From an uncultured Oligoflexales bacterium (GTDB lineage: Bacteria; Bdellovibrionota_B; Oligoflexia; Oligoflexales; JAPPIL01): a DNA stretch of 64,000 nucleotides. This document shows, in pieces, positions 52,415-61,482 of the stretch. The translations under genes and the position numbers were made by a program. The first letter of the stretch is position 1. Each line of letters begins with the position of its first letter. Under the pieces are notes generated by a model. The model had not been told where the DNA came from. It was given only the letters and a program-made list of their open reading frames with translations, and did not search any database. The stretch lies in assembly GCA_958296095.1 (NCBI GenBank), contig OY282434.1, positions 372,001 to 436,000 of the forward strand, given 5' to 3'.

Positions 52415-53373
52415 GGCAGCTTCTTGCCTGTCAATTGAAAAAAAACATCCTCCAAGGTGCTCTTTCTGAATTCCATCGACTGGATGATGATGCCCAGCCG
52501 ATCGCACAGCGCAATCAAGTACTTGATGGCCTTGAAAGTCTCCGACGTTTTCAACTCGTAGCTTTGCGCGGCTAGTTCACGTGCAGGAGGAAAGCTGTGC
52601 TGTAACGACTCAAGATCACTTGCAGGCAAGGGCTGGTCGAGTTGCACACTGATGACATCCTCTTCGCAGTAACGCTGAATCAACTGCCGCGGCCCGCCTT
52701 GTGCCACGATCTCCCCCCGCTCGATGATGGCAATCTCATCCGCCAGCCGCGCCGCTTCCTCCATGTGGTGGGTGGTCAGAAAAATACTCCTGCCGCGCTG
52801 TTTCAAGTCCTCGATAATTTCCCAAACGTTCTTGCGAGACAGCGGGTCAAGCCCTGTCGTTGGCTCGTCGAGGAACAGCAAATCTGGATCGCCGACCAAC
52901 GCGGCACCTAGATAAGCTCGCTGCCGTTCTCCCCCCGAAAGCTGTTCTAAACGCTTGTTGCGCTTGGCAGTCAATGCCATCAGTTCCAGCACAGTAGCAA
53001 CATCAAGACTAGCCGCGTAGAAACTGGCAAACAGGGAGAGTGTCTCGCCTACCGTAAACTTCTGATAAAGCCGTGTCTCTTGTGACAGCACGCCGATGTT
53101 TTCCAGCAGGTCGCGCTTGTTGGGTACGGTGGCGTGAAAAGGCTGACCGAGAATTTCAATCTCACCGCAGTCGGGTGCAATAACGCCAACCAGCATCTCG
53201 CAGATGGTCGTCTTACCAGCCCCGTTGCGACCCAGCAAGGCAAAGCACTTCCCCTGTGCGAGGCTGAGATCAACTTTGCTTACTGCTTGAACATCAGCAA
53301 ATTTTTTTGAGATACTGAAGGCACTGAGCGCAGGTTTTGACAATGCAAATCCCTCTCGTAAGGCGGCGAGCAT
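52411..53373 (-). CDS. ABC transporter ATP-binding protein
   Basis: 320 residues; Walker A GRNGAGKTT (48-56), Q-loop SQETRLYQ, signature LSGGERQR (145-152), Walker B LLFLDEPTTG (165-174) and the H-loop LTTHHMEEAARLADEIAI. A C-terminal extension of about 95 residues, as in the DrrA/CcmA group of exporters, carries a FRKSTLEDVFFQLTGK ending. It powers the permease at 51365. The first possible start (53373) is only a dozen bases from the divergent FAD-protein start; a TTG 11 codons inside (53340, in FALSKPA) is an alternative. Confidence 0.93.
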   Translation of the reverse strand: MLAALREGFALSKPALSAFSISKKFADVQAVSKVDLSLAQGKCFALLGRNGAGKTTICEMLVGVIAPDCGEIEILGQPFHATVPNKRDLLENIGVLSQETRLYQKFTVGETLSLFASFYAASLDVATVLELMALTAKRNKRLEQLSGGERQRAYLGAALVGDPDLLFLDEPTTGLDPLSRKNVWEIIEDLKQRGRSIFLTTHHMEEAARLADEIAIIERGEIVAQGGPRQLIQRYCEEDVISVQLDQPLPASDLESLQHSFPPARELAAQSYELKTSETFKAIKYLIALCDRLGIIIQSMEFRKSTLEDVFFQLTGKKLP

Positions 53374-53384
53374 AACCTTTGAGC

Positions 53385-54590
53385 ATGGCTAAGGCAACAC
53401 CATCGCAGCAAACTGACAGCTATGACATCATCATCGTCGGCGCGGGGCTCAGCGGCTTGCTCCTCGCGACAAAGCTGGCGCAGGCTCTGCCTAGTGCCCG
53501 CATCGCCGTGTTGGAGAAGGAAGCAAACATCGGCGGGCGACTATGCGGCAACGTTCCGCACTTGCAGCTCGTCAGCCGTGCGCTGGCTGATTGCTGGGCA
53601 CAGACATGTGCGTTAGTGGGAAAAACAGAGCCCTTGGAACTATCGGCACTACATCAGCATAACCGCATCGCACTAGTCATCGCCGCCGCAAAGACCATCA
53701 ACATAGCTCACCACGAGCTGTTCAGCACGGCAACTGTGCAACAACTCGGCGGTCGGGCGCTTGCCGCAGTCTGGGAAAAATTTTGCGTCGAGAGGCGGAC
53801 GGAAAAATTAAAAAAAACGCTGAAAAATTTTGACCTGCCACTAGCCACACGGCTCGATAAACTCGCGGTAATGTTAGCCTTGCCTCGCCTATCCACCCTG
53901 AGCGTTGCCCGGCTGCAACAAAAACTCGCCGCCCAGCGAGCAGGCAAGCTGTTTTCCACCGACTGGCGACAGGTATTGACAGCCAATGAACACATCGTCG
54001 TTAAGACGGAGTGTCAAGTCGTTGCCGCCCAACGCCAGCACAATCGTTGGCAATTGCAGAGTGCCCAAGGCAACCATCGCAGCCAGGCGCTGGTGGTGGC
54101 CCACCCGCCATGGAGTGCTGACCAGTGGTTAGCAGCAGCGTACTGGCCTGCACAGTTGGCTCGAGCCGTGCGCAAAACCAAACCACATAGTGTGGTCTGC
54201 CTCGTCACCACACAGATTGATGCAGCAGAGATGCCCTCGGAACTGTGGGTCGCAGGCACGCATGTCTTGCGCACCACACGGGGGGAACTGGCTCTAGCAC
54301 AGGTGCTGTCCTACGAGAGCCAGCTATCTGCGCCTGCCGTAACCGCCGCGGTCGGCAAACTAAAGCGAGCGTTGCGCACCTTAAATAATATTTACTCGAC
54401 CGCCGCCGCATCACGCTTAATCGCGCTCGTCCCCGCGGCTTACTGTCTGCCCTTGGGCGCAGCTCAGGCCACGACAACAGGGCTTTTCTTCTGCGGTGAT
54501 TCTTGCGGCAAAAGTGAAAACGGCGATGACAATATCATTGCTTCAGTGCAGGGCGTTAGCGAAGACGTGGTAAATTTTTTGTCGCGCTGA
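53385..54590 (+). CDS. FAD-dependent oxidoreductase, amine oxidase/protoporphyrinogen oxidase-like
   Basis: 401 residues from the second ATG (53385); an ATG two codons upstream is possible. The dinucleotide-binding motif is DIIIVGAGLSGLLLATKLA, followed by the beta2 acid in VLEKEANIGGRL, typical of the amine oxidase superfamily. The C-terminal FAD signature is GLFFCGDS...NIIASVQGVSEDV. The middle third is divergent, with several basic/leucine-rich helices, and the substrate is not clear; carotenoid, amine or porphyrin oxidation are possible. Divergent from the ABC transporter, with starts almost back to back. Array R14 follows the stop. Confidence 0.8.
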   Translation: MAKATPSQQTDSYDIIIVGAGLSGLLLATKLAQALPSARIAVLEKEANIGGRLCGNVPHLQLVSRALADCWAQTCALVGKTEPLELSALHQHNRIALVIAAAKTINIAHHELFSTATVQQLGGRALAAVWEKFCVERRTEKLKKTLKNFDLPLATRLDKLAVMLALPRLSTLSVARLQQKLAAQRAGKLFSTDWRQVLTANEHIVVKTECQVVAAQRQHNRWQLQSAQGNHRSQALVVAHPPWSADQWLAAAYWPAQLARAVRKTKPHSVVCLVTTQIDAAEMPSELWVAGTHVLRTTRGELALAQVLSYESQLSAPAVTAAVGKLKRALRTLNNIYSTAAASRLIALVPAAYCLPLGAAQATTTGLFFCGDSCGKSENGDDNIIASVQGVSEDVVNFLSR

Positions 54591-54596
54591 GACGCG

Positions 54597-54738
54597 CATG
54601 CCGTGGCACGCTCCGCCACGCGGCTTTTTTGTATCGCTCGCTCTACGATGCTTTTTTGCCGCTTTCTCGCTCGCTACGCTCGCTGGACTTTTTGCCGCTT
54701 TCTCGCTTCGCTGACTCTTTGCCGCTTTCTAGCTCCTG
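54597..54738 (-). repeat. short repeat array R14 (reverse)
   Basis: Reduced modules: CACGCGGCTTTTTTGTATCG, TTTGCCGCTTTCTCGCTCGC and CTTTGCCGCTTTCTAGCTCC, similar to the R10 variant in reverse. The following 125 bp up to the next gene are very AT-rich. Confidence 0.85.
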
Positions 54739-54866
54739 TATTTACATGGTGTTATGCGGATATATGGATGAAATTAAAAAATAATAAAATAATATATTGC
54801 AAAAAAAAACGATATGAGATAGTCAATTATGTGGTTTTTTTGTAATACTTTTTAAGAGGTGTAACG

Positions 54867-57122
54867 ATGAAAGTTTTCGCAACATTATTAGCTATGTTAT
54901 TGGCGACAGGGATGAACAATGTAGCCATAGCTAACACTGACCCGCCGCTTGTCACTGTGGATGATGATAAAAATCCTGACGAAGGGTCGCCTATCTCCAA
55001 AAATAAAGCGGTTATAGGAGTTGTTATTGTCGGTGCTGTAGTTATTGCCGTCCTTGGTGGTAGGGCCTTAGCAAAACGTATGAAAGGATCGGCAAAGAAG
55101 ATAGCTACAGAGGGTGGTAATCTTCAAGGTAGTGAGGTTATTGAAGAATCAGAAATAACTGCTTTTAACGAGCTGTTAGATGATCACAAGCGGCTGAGCA
55201 AAAAGTTTTTAGAGAATCCTGATGATGAGCAAGCTCTTAAGGAAGTGACTGAGGCCGCGGAGCGCATTGACGCTATGGTTAAAGAGGCAGGCAGTGATGA
55301 ACGTGCCAGAAGATTAGCGGTGATCAGTATAGAAGCGACGGCAGATGCCGAGGGTGATCCGCTACTAAAAAATCTACAAGAAGCGAACACTCCCGCGGCT
55401 CAGCAAGAGGCTAAAGAAGCAATCGAAGAAGCGATTGAAGGAGTAAGTGAAGGGCTAGCTCAGCTGCGTGCCAGGGATCACAGTGAATTGGCTCTAGATG
55501 ACCTGGCTAAGCAAATCGTTGAATCTAATCTGCCTGACCCTAGGAAGACTTACGATAACTTTGAAGCCTATGCCGCTGCCCACAAAAATGCTGCAGGCAC
55601 TAAATCAGAAGCTGAGCTACGTGAGCAGTGGGATAATTATGACGAGATTTTTGCGACGCGGGTAGAGGAACTTACAAAAAACTTAGCAAATGATTCTATA
55701 GAGATATTTGAAAGGAGCTTGAATAAATTACGCTCAGCTACAGAGGGTAGTAATCTCCAAGGTAGTGAGGTTATTGAAGAATCAGAAATAACTGCTTTTA
55801 ACGAGCTGTTAGATGATCACAAGCGGCTGGGCAAAAAGTTTTTAGAGAATCCTGATGATGAGCAAGCTCTTAAGGAAGTGACTGAGGCCGCGGAGCGCAT
55901 TGAAGCTATGGTTAAAGAGGCAGGCAGTGATGAACTTGCTAGAAGAGCAACGATGCCCACTCTAGAAGCGATGGCAGATGCCGAAGCTGATCCGCTACTA
56001 AAAAATCTACAAGAAGCGAACACTCCCGCGGCTCGGCAAGAGGCTAAAGAAGCAATCGAAGAAGCGATTGAAGGAGTAAATGAAGGGCTAGCTCAGCTGC
56101 GTGCCGGGGATTATAGTGAATTGGATCTAGATGACCTGGCTAAGCAAATCGTTGAATCTAATCTGCCTGACCCTAGGAAGACTTACGATAACTTTGAAGC
56201 CTATGCCGCTGCCCACAAAAATGCTGCAGGCACTAAATCAGAAGCTGAGCTACGTGAGCAGTGGGATAATTATGACGAGATTTTTGCGACGCGGGTAGAG
56301 GAACTTACAAAAAACTTAGCAAATGATTCTATAGAGATATTTGAAAGGAGCTTGAATAAATTACGCTCAGCTACAGAGGGTAGTAATCTCCAAGGTACTA
56401 AGGTCACTGAGGTTACCGACAGCACTAAGGTCACCAACGAGCCAAAAACAACTAAAGTAGATACAGACGATCCAAGTGATGATCTAGGTGAGGTTGCCGA
56501 CAGCAGTAAGGTTACTGAAAAGACAGAAATAACTGCTTTTAACGAGCAGTTAGATGATTTCAAGCGGCTGACCAAAAAGTCTGAAGATAATCCTGGCGAT
56601 GAGCAAGCTAAAAAGGAAATGGAGGAGGCCGCGGAACGCATTGGAGCTACAATTGAAGAGACAGGCAGTGATGAGCTTGCTAGAAGATTCATGATGAGCC
56701 TTGTGGAAGATGGTGTAGATGTTGGGGTTGATGAGCTAATAAAAGATCTACAAGAAGCGAACACTCCCGCGGCTCGGCGAAATGCCAAAGAGGCAATCAA
56801 AAAATCGATTGAAGGTATAAATGAAGAGCTAGCTGAGCTGCGTGCCGGGGATTATGGTGAGCTTGGTATAGATGACATAGCTGAGGGAGGCGTTAAACTT
56901 ACTCTACCTGATCCTAGGAAAACTTACGATAAACTTGAGGACTATATCGCTGCCCACAAAAATGCTACAGGAGCTAAATCAGAAGCTGAGCTACGCGAGC
57001 TGTGGGATAACTATGACAGTATTTTTGCGACGCGGGTAGAGGAATCTAGAAAAAATGTAACAAATGATATGATAGAGATGCTTGAAAGGCTCTTGAATAA
57101 ATTACGCTCAGCAGTGCAGTAA
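54867..57122 (+). CDS. exported protein with three ~211-residue tandem repeats
   Basis: 751 residues, RBS AAGAGGTG before the ATG at 54867. The signal peptide MKVFATLLAMLLATGMNNVAIA is followed by a short acidic stretch and a second hydrophobic helix (KAVIGVVIVGAVVIAVLGG, about residues 46-64). The rest is three tandem helical repeats of about 211 residues. Copies 1 and 2 are nearly identical in DNA with a 633-bp period (55123, 55756). Copy 3 (from about 56389) is diverged and has a Thr/Lys/Asp-rich linker (STKVTNEPKTTKVDTDD). Each repeat shows EITAFNE(L/Q)LDD, EANTPAA and LPDPRKTYD. No family recognised; a long helical surface or periplasmic spacer is likely. AT-richer than its neighbours. 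Confidence 0.8.
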   Translation: MKVFATLLAMLLATGMNNVAIANTDPPLVTVDDDKNPDEGSPISKNKAVIGVVIVGAVVIAVLGGRALAKRMKGSAKKIATEGGNLQGSEVIEESEITAFNELLDDHKRLSKKFLENPDDEQALKEVTEAAERIDAMVKEAGSDERARRLAVISIEATADAEGDPLLKNLQEANTPAAQQEAKEAIEEAIEGVSEGLAQLRARDHSELALDDLAKQIVESNLPDPRKTYDNFEAYAAAHKNAAGTKSEAELREQWDNYDEIFATRVEELTKNLANDSIEIFERSLNKLRSATEGSNLQGSEVIEESEITAFNELLDDHKRLGKKFLENPDDEQALKEVTEAAERIEAMVKEAGSDELARRATMPTLEAMADAEADPLLKNLQEANTPAARQEAKEAIEEAIEGVNEGLAQLRAGDYSELDLDDLAKQIVESNLPDPRKTYDNFEAYAAAHKNAAGTKSEAELREQWDNYDEIFATRVEELTKNLANDSIEIFERSLNKLRSATEGSNLQGTKVTEVTDSTKVTNEPKTTKVDTDDPSDDLGEVADSSKVTEKTEITAFNEQLDDFKRLTKKSEDNPGDEQAKKEMEEAAERIGATIEETGSDELARRFMMSLVEDGVDVGVDELIKDLQEANTPAARRNAKEAIKKSIEGINEELAELRAGDYGELGIDDIAEGGVKLTLPDPRKTYDKLEDYIAAHKNATGAKSEAELRELWDNYDSIFATRVEESRKNVTNDMIEMLERLLNKLRSAVQ

Positions 57123-57595
57123 CGAGCTACGCTGCGCAGCGCTGCGCAGCGCTGCGCAGCGGCTTTCTGTATCGCTCGCTTCCTAGCTCGCTTCGCTCGC
57201 TACGCTGCTTTTTGTATCGCTCGCTTCCTAGCTCGCTGCATGTTCTCAGGCCACTCTGCGCGCCCTCTCTGCCTGCCTCAGACTTCTCGGCTATTGCGTT
57301 CAGGCTTGCCCACCGAGAGCTCCATGAAGGGCGCGGTGAGACCGTGCGAAAACTCGCACCACAAATACTGCCATATTGCCGTTAGATTATGCTTTTAGAT
57401 AAAAGTATGTGCCACACCTATTCGGGGGCGAGTTTCTCGGCAGGTCTGCACCGCGCCAAGATAACGGAGGTACGGGCTAAACAAGGTATGCCGTGCCAAG
57501 ATAACGGAGGTTTGGGCTAAGGAAAGTCTTTGCCTCTCGTCATTGCGTTCATGCTTGTCCTCAGACCTCTTGGCGATTGCCCTCAGACCACCACA
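57121..57595 (-). repeat. mosaic repeat array R15 (reverse)
   Basis: Begins at the stop codon of 54867-57122 (TAACGAGC) and reaches the 3' end of the minus-strand gene at 57605. The left end is a GCTGCGCAGC triplicate. Two GCCAAGATAACGGAG boxes lie near 57454 and 57500. Confidence 0.9.
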
Positions 57596-57604
57596 GATAT
57601 TAGG

Positions 57605-59458
57605 TCAGGTGGGGATGTTTTGCAGGCGTTCTTCCTCTGGCACGGTCTGTTCATACCAGCGCACGAAGGCACGCCCGTCGATAGACAGGAAACCGCCGAC
57701 GTTCTCATGCTCTTGGGAGGTAGTGTGAAGGTCGTGCTGCTCCAGAAAGCCTCGTAGTTTCTCCATTTCCTTGCTCTGGTGGTGGAGGTAGAGAAATCTC
57801 ACCCGAAAATCCTGCTCAATGTCGCGCACCAGCAGATGGACATAGTCGAGATTGTTAGCGTAGTAGACGACTTTGCCTGCCATGCTCAGTGCCTGTGGCG
57901 GCTGGATGGGCATGGCCACGCTGTCGGAGAACAGCACATCCTCGTATCGGGCATGCTCCCGCACGTAATCGCCCATCACTAGGTAGCCGAAGTCAGGCGC
58001 ACGAAAGAAGTGGGTCACAGGGCGGCGGTCGTAGATTTGCAGATAAACATAGAAGATCGCGCCCGCCAATGCCAATGCCGTCACTGCATAGATATCCACC
58101 TTGTCCGCCAGCCGTGCTACTACCAGGCGGGATGACTTGCCGCGCAACTGCAAAATTAAGAGCGGCAACACCACAAAACTTAACGACAGTGCGCTGCTAA
58201 ATTTCAACGCCGAGAAGACATGATGCCAAGCATGCTGCAGAAAAAACAACGTGTATAGCAAACAGGGCACAAACAACAGCACATACGACGAGATGACGAC
58301 GCGGTCAAATTTTACAGCACTGGTGGTTGTAGTGATTTTGCGCCCCCGCCAAACGACATAGGCGGTCATATAAATCAGCAGCACCCCTGTTAAACCATAA
58401 CCCTCCTGCAACCAACCGTAGAGAGCATACCTCAGGTAGTGGATGTAATTTTCGGGATGATCACCAATGCCAGTTCTAAATTGCATTGCGGTGACGAGGT
58501 CATAGTTGGTGGCGCGGCCATCGGCTAGCGTAGTAAAAAAGGACTGCTGGCTAAAGTACGACACCTGCCAAATCCACAAGCCCAACGCTACTGCGACAGG
58601 GGCAAAGAAGACAACACTGCGCCCAACAAAGCGTAGCGCGGTGTTGAACGTGCGCGGCCAAACCATATCCTGCTGCAGGAGGCGCAACACAAAGACAGTC
58701 AAGGCGACAAACAAGAACAGCCAATCGGTGAACATGCCATAGAATAACAGCAGCGGTTGCAGAATTTGCACGATGATACCGACGGCGCGGGAGCTCTTTG
58801 TCATGCGGAGTATTTCGAGAAAAACAAAAGCTACATAGGGCAACAACACTGCCGAATCGAAAGTGTACAGCATGTGATGCCAATACATGCTATGGGCGTT
58901 GTGAAATTGAATTAGCGCGGGGGTACAGGCAAGCACCGCGGCATTAAAGTAGTCGAAGTTGATGTGCCGCAAAATTAGGAAGACAATGAGACACAGCAGC
59001 GTCGCCAAGAGCAGATGTGAGAGGTAGTTGATGGAGGTGAGGGCAAGCAGTTGTTTGCCTCGCTGGTCAGCAAAGTTACTGACCAAACCACTGCCATCTA
59101 TAGCGAGAAAAAGTAGATATATAGACAGTATTGCCCCAGGGGGATAGGCTGGGTAGAAAAAACGCTGGTCAAAATCACGAAATTCAACCGAGCGCGGGGC
59201 ATCGAAAAGCGCAAAGCGTAAATTCCACGCACCTTCCTGCCACCAGTTGTTGACAAAAACCAGCGTGCTCGCAGTGTGCCATTCGTATCTGGTCTTGCAA
59301 CCTTCGCAGAGCTGCAGCGTGCCTTTAGAATAGGTGGCATGGAGGTTGCGTTCACGCAGTTCTATGCTGTTAAAGAATAGCAGAGCCGTAAAGAAAGCGA
59401 TTAACAGCAAGCATAACGCCGCCCTGTTATTCGGATTGAGGTCACCGAAGGAAATCAT
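57605..59458 (-). CDS. polytopic membrane protein, GT-C glycosyltransferase-like
   Basis: 617 residues with about eleven hydrophobic segments. The layout (first helix, then a large extracytoplasmic loop with FRDFDQRFFYPAYPPGAIL, further helices, and a soluble C-terminal domain of about 130 residues) resembles GT-C membrane glycosyltransferases. The acidic pair DFD/RD near residue 95 is a possible catalytic site, but this is inference. The C-terminal domain (MGDYVREHARYEDVLFSDSV) is also seen in such proteins. The ATG at 59458 lies 17 bp after the stop of the Fe-S oxidoreductase gene, so it is the last gene of the four-gene operon. Function unknown. Confidence 0.65.
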   Translation of the reverse strand: MISFGDLNPNNRAALCLLLIAFFTALLFFNSIELRERNLHATYSKGTLQLCEGCKTRYEWHTASTLVFVNNWWQEGAWNLRFALFDAPRSVEFRDFDQRFFYPAYPPGAILSIYLLFLAIDGSGLVSNFADQRGKQLLALTSINYLSHLLLATLLCLIVFLILRHINFDYFNAAVLACTPALIQFHNAHSMYWHHMLYTFDSAVLLPYVAFVFLEILRMTKSSRAVGIIVQILQPLLLFYGMFTDWLFLFVALTVFVLRLLQQDMVWPRTFNTALRFVGRSVVFFAPVAVALGLWIWQVSYFSQQSFFTTLADGRATNYDLVTAMQFRTGIGDHPENYIHYLRYALYGWLQEGYGLTGVLLIYMTAYVVWRGRKITTTTSAVKFDRVVISSYVLLFVPCLLYTLFFLQHAWHHVFSALKFSSALSLSFVVLPLLILQLRGKSSRLVVARLADKVDIYAVTALALAGAIFYVYLQIYDRRPVTHFFRAPDFGYLVMGDYVREHARYEDVLFSDSVAMPIQPPQALSMAGKVVYYANNLDYVHLLVRDIEQDFRVRFLYLHHQSKEMEKLRGFLEQHDLHTTSQEHENVGGFLSIDGRAFVRWYEQTVPEEERLQNIPT

Positions 59459-59475
59459 GTCGCCCTGTGTGCTGG

Positions 59476-61482
59476 TTAGACAGTGGATGCTTTTGTTGCG
59501 ATTTTACCATCCTCTGTGCGTTCAGGCAAACCGCCAACCACAATCTCGGCGATGTCCTTCACCTCGACTTTGTCCTGTCCACCTAGGGCCGCAACCCCGT
59601 CACGCACCATCGTCATGCAGAACGGGCACGAAGTCGCGGCCGTTTGCGCACCACTGGCAATGATCTCTTGGGCGCGGTTTTCGTTGATGCGGGTGCCGCT
59701 GGTCTCCTCCAACCACATGCGTCCGCCGCCAGCACCACAGCAGAAACCAGCCTTGCCTGAGCGCGGCAATTCGACGTAGTTGTCACGTGGCAAGGCCGTG
59801 CGCGGCTCGGCGACCACATCGTTGTGTCGGGCTAGATAGCAGGAGTCATGCAAGGTCACCTTGCCTAGTGTGGCACTGGCTTCCTTGTCCATAGTTATTT
59901 TTTTGTCGGCCACTAACTTGGCAATAAGCTGGCTGTGATGCAACACCTCCTGGGCTTGAAAGCCATAGTCGGGATATTCGTTCTTCAGCGTGTTGAAGCA
60001 ATGCGGGCAACCCGTAATTATTTTTTTGACGTGGTATTTTTTGAAATTTTCTATGTTCTCCTCAATCTGCATGTTAGCCAGATACTCGTTACCCAAGCGT
60101 CGTGCGGTATCGCCGCTGCATTTTTCTTCGCAGCCGAGAATGGCAAAGGACACCCCCGCCTGCTGCAGAATTTTAACGATGGCACGGGAGACTTTCTTGT
60201 AGCGGGCATCAAACGACCCTGCACAGCCAACCCAAAACAGATAATCGGCCCGCTGCACATCCTTTAGCTGTTTCACATCCAGACCTTTTGACCACTCGGC
60301 CCGAGTGGCACTGCTGAAAGCCCACGGGGTAGAGTTAGTTTCAAGATTGCGAAAAGTGTCGGTCAGCTGCGGGGGAAAGTTGCCCTCCGTCAAGGTCAAG
60401 TAGCGACGCATATCGACGATGGGGGCAATATGTTCAATATCCAGCGGACAGGCAGTAACACATGCACCACAGGTCGTGCAGGCCCACAGCTCATCGTGGG
60501 TGACGATTTCGCCTAGCAGTGGACGTGGCTCTGCCTGCTTGGTGTCGAGTGCCGCGTCCTTGAGGTGGTGAATCATGGTGCGGGGATCGAGCGTCTTACC
60601 CGTGGCTGCCGCGGGACACTGCTCCGTGCAACGCCCACATTCAACGCAAGTGAAACCGTCGAGCAGCTGTTTCCAAGTCAACTCTTGCACCTTGCTCGTG
60701 CCAAAGCTTTCCGCCTCTGGGTCAATTTTCAGGGGACGTAACCGCCCGCTGCTGTGCCTGCTTTTGAAAAACATGTTTGCCCATACCCAGAGCAAGTGCT
60801 GGTGCTTAGAGAAAGGCAAGTAGATGATAAACGCAAACAACACCCCACAGTGTGCCCACCACAAACTGCGATAGGCGAGTTGCACCCCCTCAGGCGACAA
60901 CGACGTGTGCAACGGCTGGGTAAGATAGTAGGCGAAGAACAGAGCATCCCCGTGCTCAGCGTGCAAGCCGAGCACCAACAGAGCCGTGCCTACCAACGCA
61001 AAAATCAAGCCGAGAATTATGAAAGCATCGATGCGTGAGGCGCGGGCCAGATCCTGCAAGCGTGGCGGGGGAAAAAAAATCCGCCGTGCCACTGCATAGC
61101 CGACCGCCGCGGCGACGAGCGTATTACCCCAGTCCTGACTGACGAGAAAAAAGCGATACAGCAGCCCCTCGCCCAACAGCGCCCGCATGTCATAGCCAAT
61201 GATGCCTTGTGCTAGCGTTTCCAATGTGCCCCAGGTTACCACCAAGAATCCGTAAAAAATAAAATAGTGCATGACCGCGGCCTTCTTGTCGGTCAGCATC
61301 TTGGGCTGGAGCAAGCCATTGGCAAGCATATACTTGAGGCGGCTAAAGGGCGCATCACGACGCACATCCTCGTCACCTTTGCCGAGTTGCATGAACCTGA
61401 GGTTGCCGCGCAAGCGATAGCAGAACACCGCTAACGTCGACAACAGGAGGACAATAAAAACATAGTTCTGGATCAGCATCAC
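59476..61482 (-). CDS. EtfD-like (HdrD/GlpC-type) membrane Fe-S oxidoreductase
   Basis: 668 residues. The N-terminal third has about six transmembrane helices of the NarI/heme b type (AVMHYFIFYGFLVVTWG, WWAHCGVLFAFIIYLPFSK), with histidines that could hold heme b. Two [4Fe-4S] motifs follow: CVECGRCTEQCP and CTTCGACVTACP. The C-terminal half has two CCG domains (GCAGSFDARYKK...GCEEKCSGD with GCPHCFNT, and DSCYLARHNDV with FCCGAGGG). This architecture moves electrons between a cytoplasmic donor such as electron-transfer flavoprotein (beta-oxidation) and membrane quinone. No etfAB genes are nearby. The start overlaps the small upstream gene as ATGA. Confidence 0.88.
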   Translation of the reverse strand: MMLIQNYVFIVLLLSTLAVFCYRLRGNLRFMQLGKGDEDVRRDAPFSRLKYMLANGLLQPKMLTDKKAAVMHYFIFYGFLVVTWGTLETLAQGIIGYDMRALLGEGLLYRFFLVSQDWGNTLVAAAVGYAVARRIFFPPPRLQDLARASRIDAFIILGLIFALVGTALLVLGLHAEHGDALFFAYYLTQPLHTSLSPEGVQLAYRSLWWAHCGVLFAFIIYLPFSKHQHLLWVWANMFFKSRHSSGRLRPLKIDPEAESFGTSKVQELTWKQLLDGFTCVECGRCTEQCPAAATGKTLDPRTMIHHLKDAALDTKQAEPRPLLGEIVTHDELWACTTCGACVTACPLDIEHIAPIVDMRRYLTLTEGNFPPQLTDTFRNLETNSTPWAFSSATRAEWSKGLDVKQLKDVQRADYLFWVGCAGSFDARYKKVSRAIVKILQQAGVSFAILGCEEKCSGDTARRLGNEYLANMQIEENIENFKKYHVKKIITGCPHCFNTLKNEYPDYGFQAQEVLHHSQLIAKLVADKKITMDKEASATLGKVTLHDSCYLARHNDVVAEPRTALPRDNYVELPRSGKAGFCCGAGGGRMWLEETSGTRINENRAQEIIASGAQTAATSCPFCMTMVRDGVAALGGQDKVEVKDIAEIVVGGLPERTEDGKIATKASTV

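Noticed and set aside
3273-57595. CRISPR arrays
   Set aside because: The repeats are not separated by unique spacers of constant length, modules are of mixed size, and no cas genes are present.
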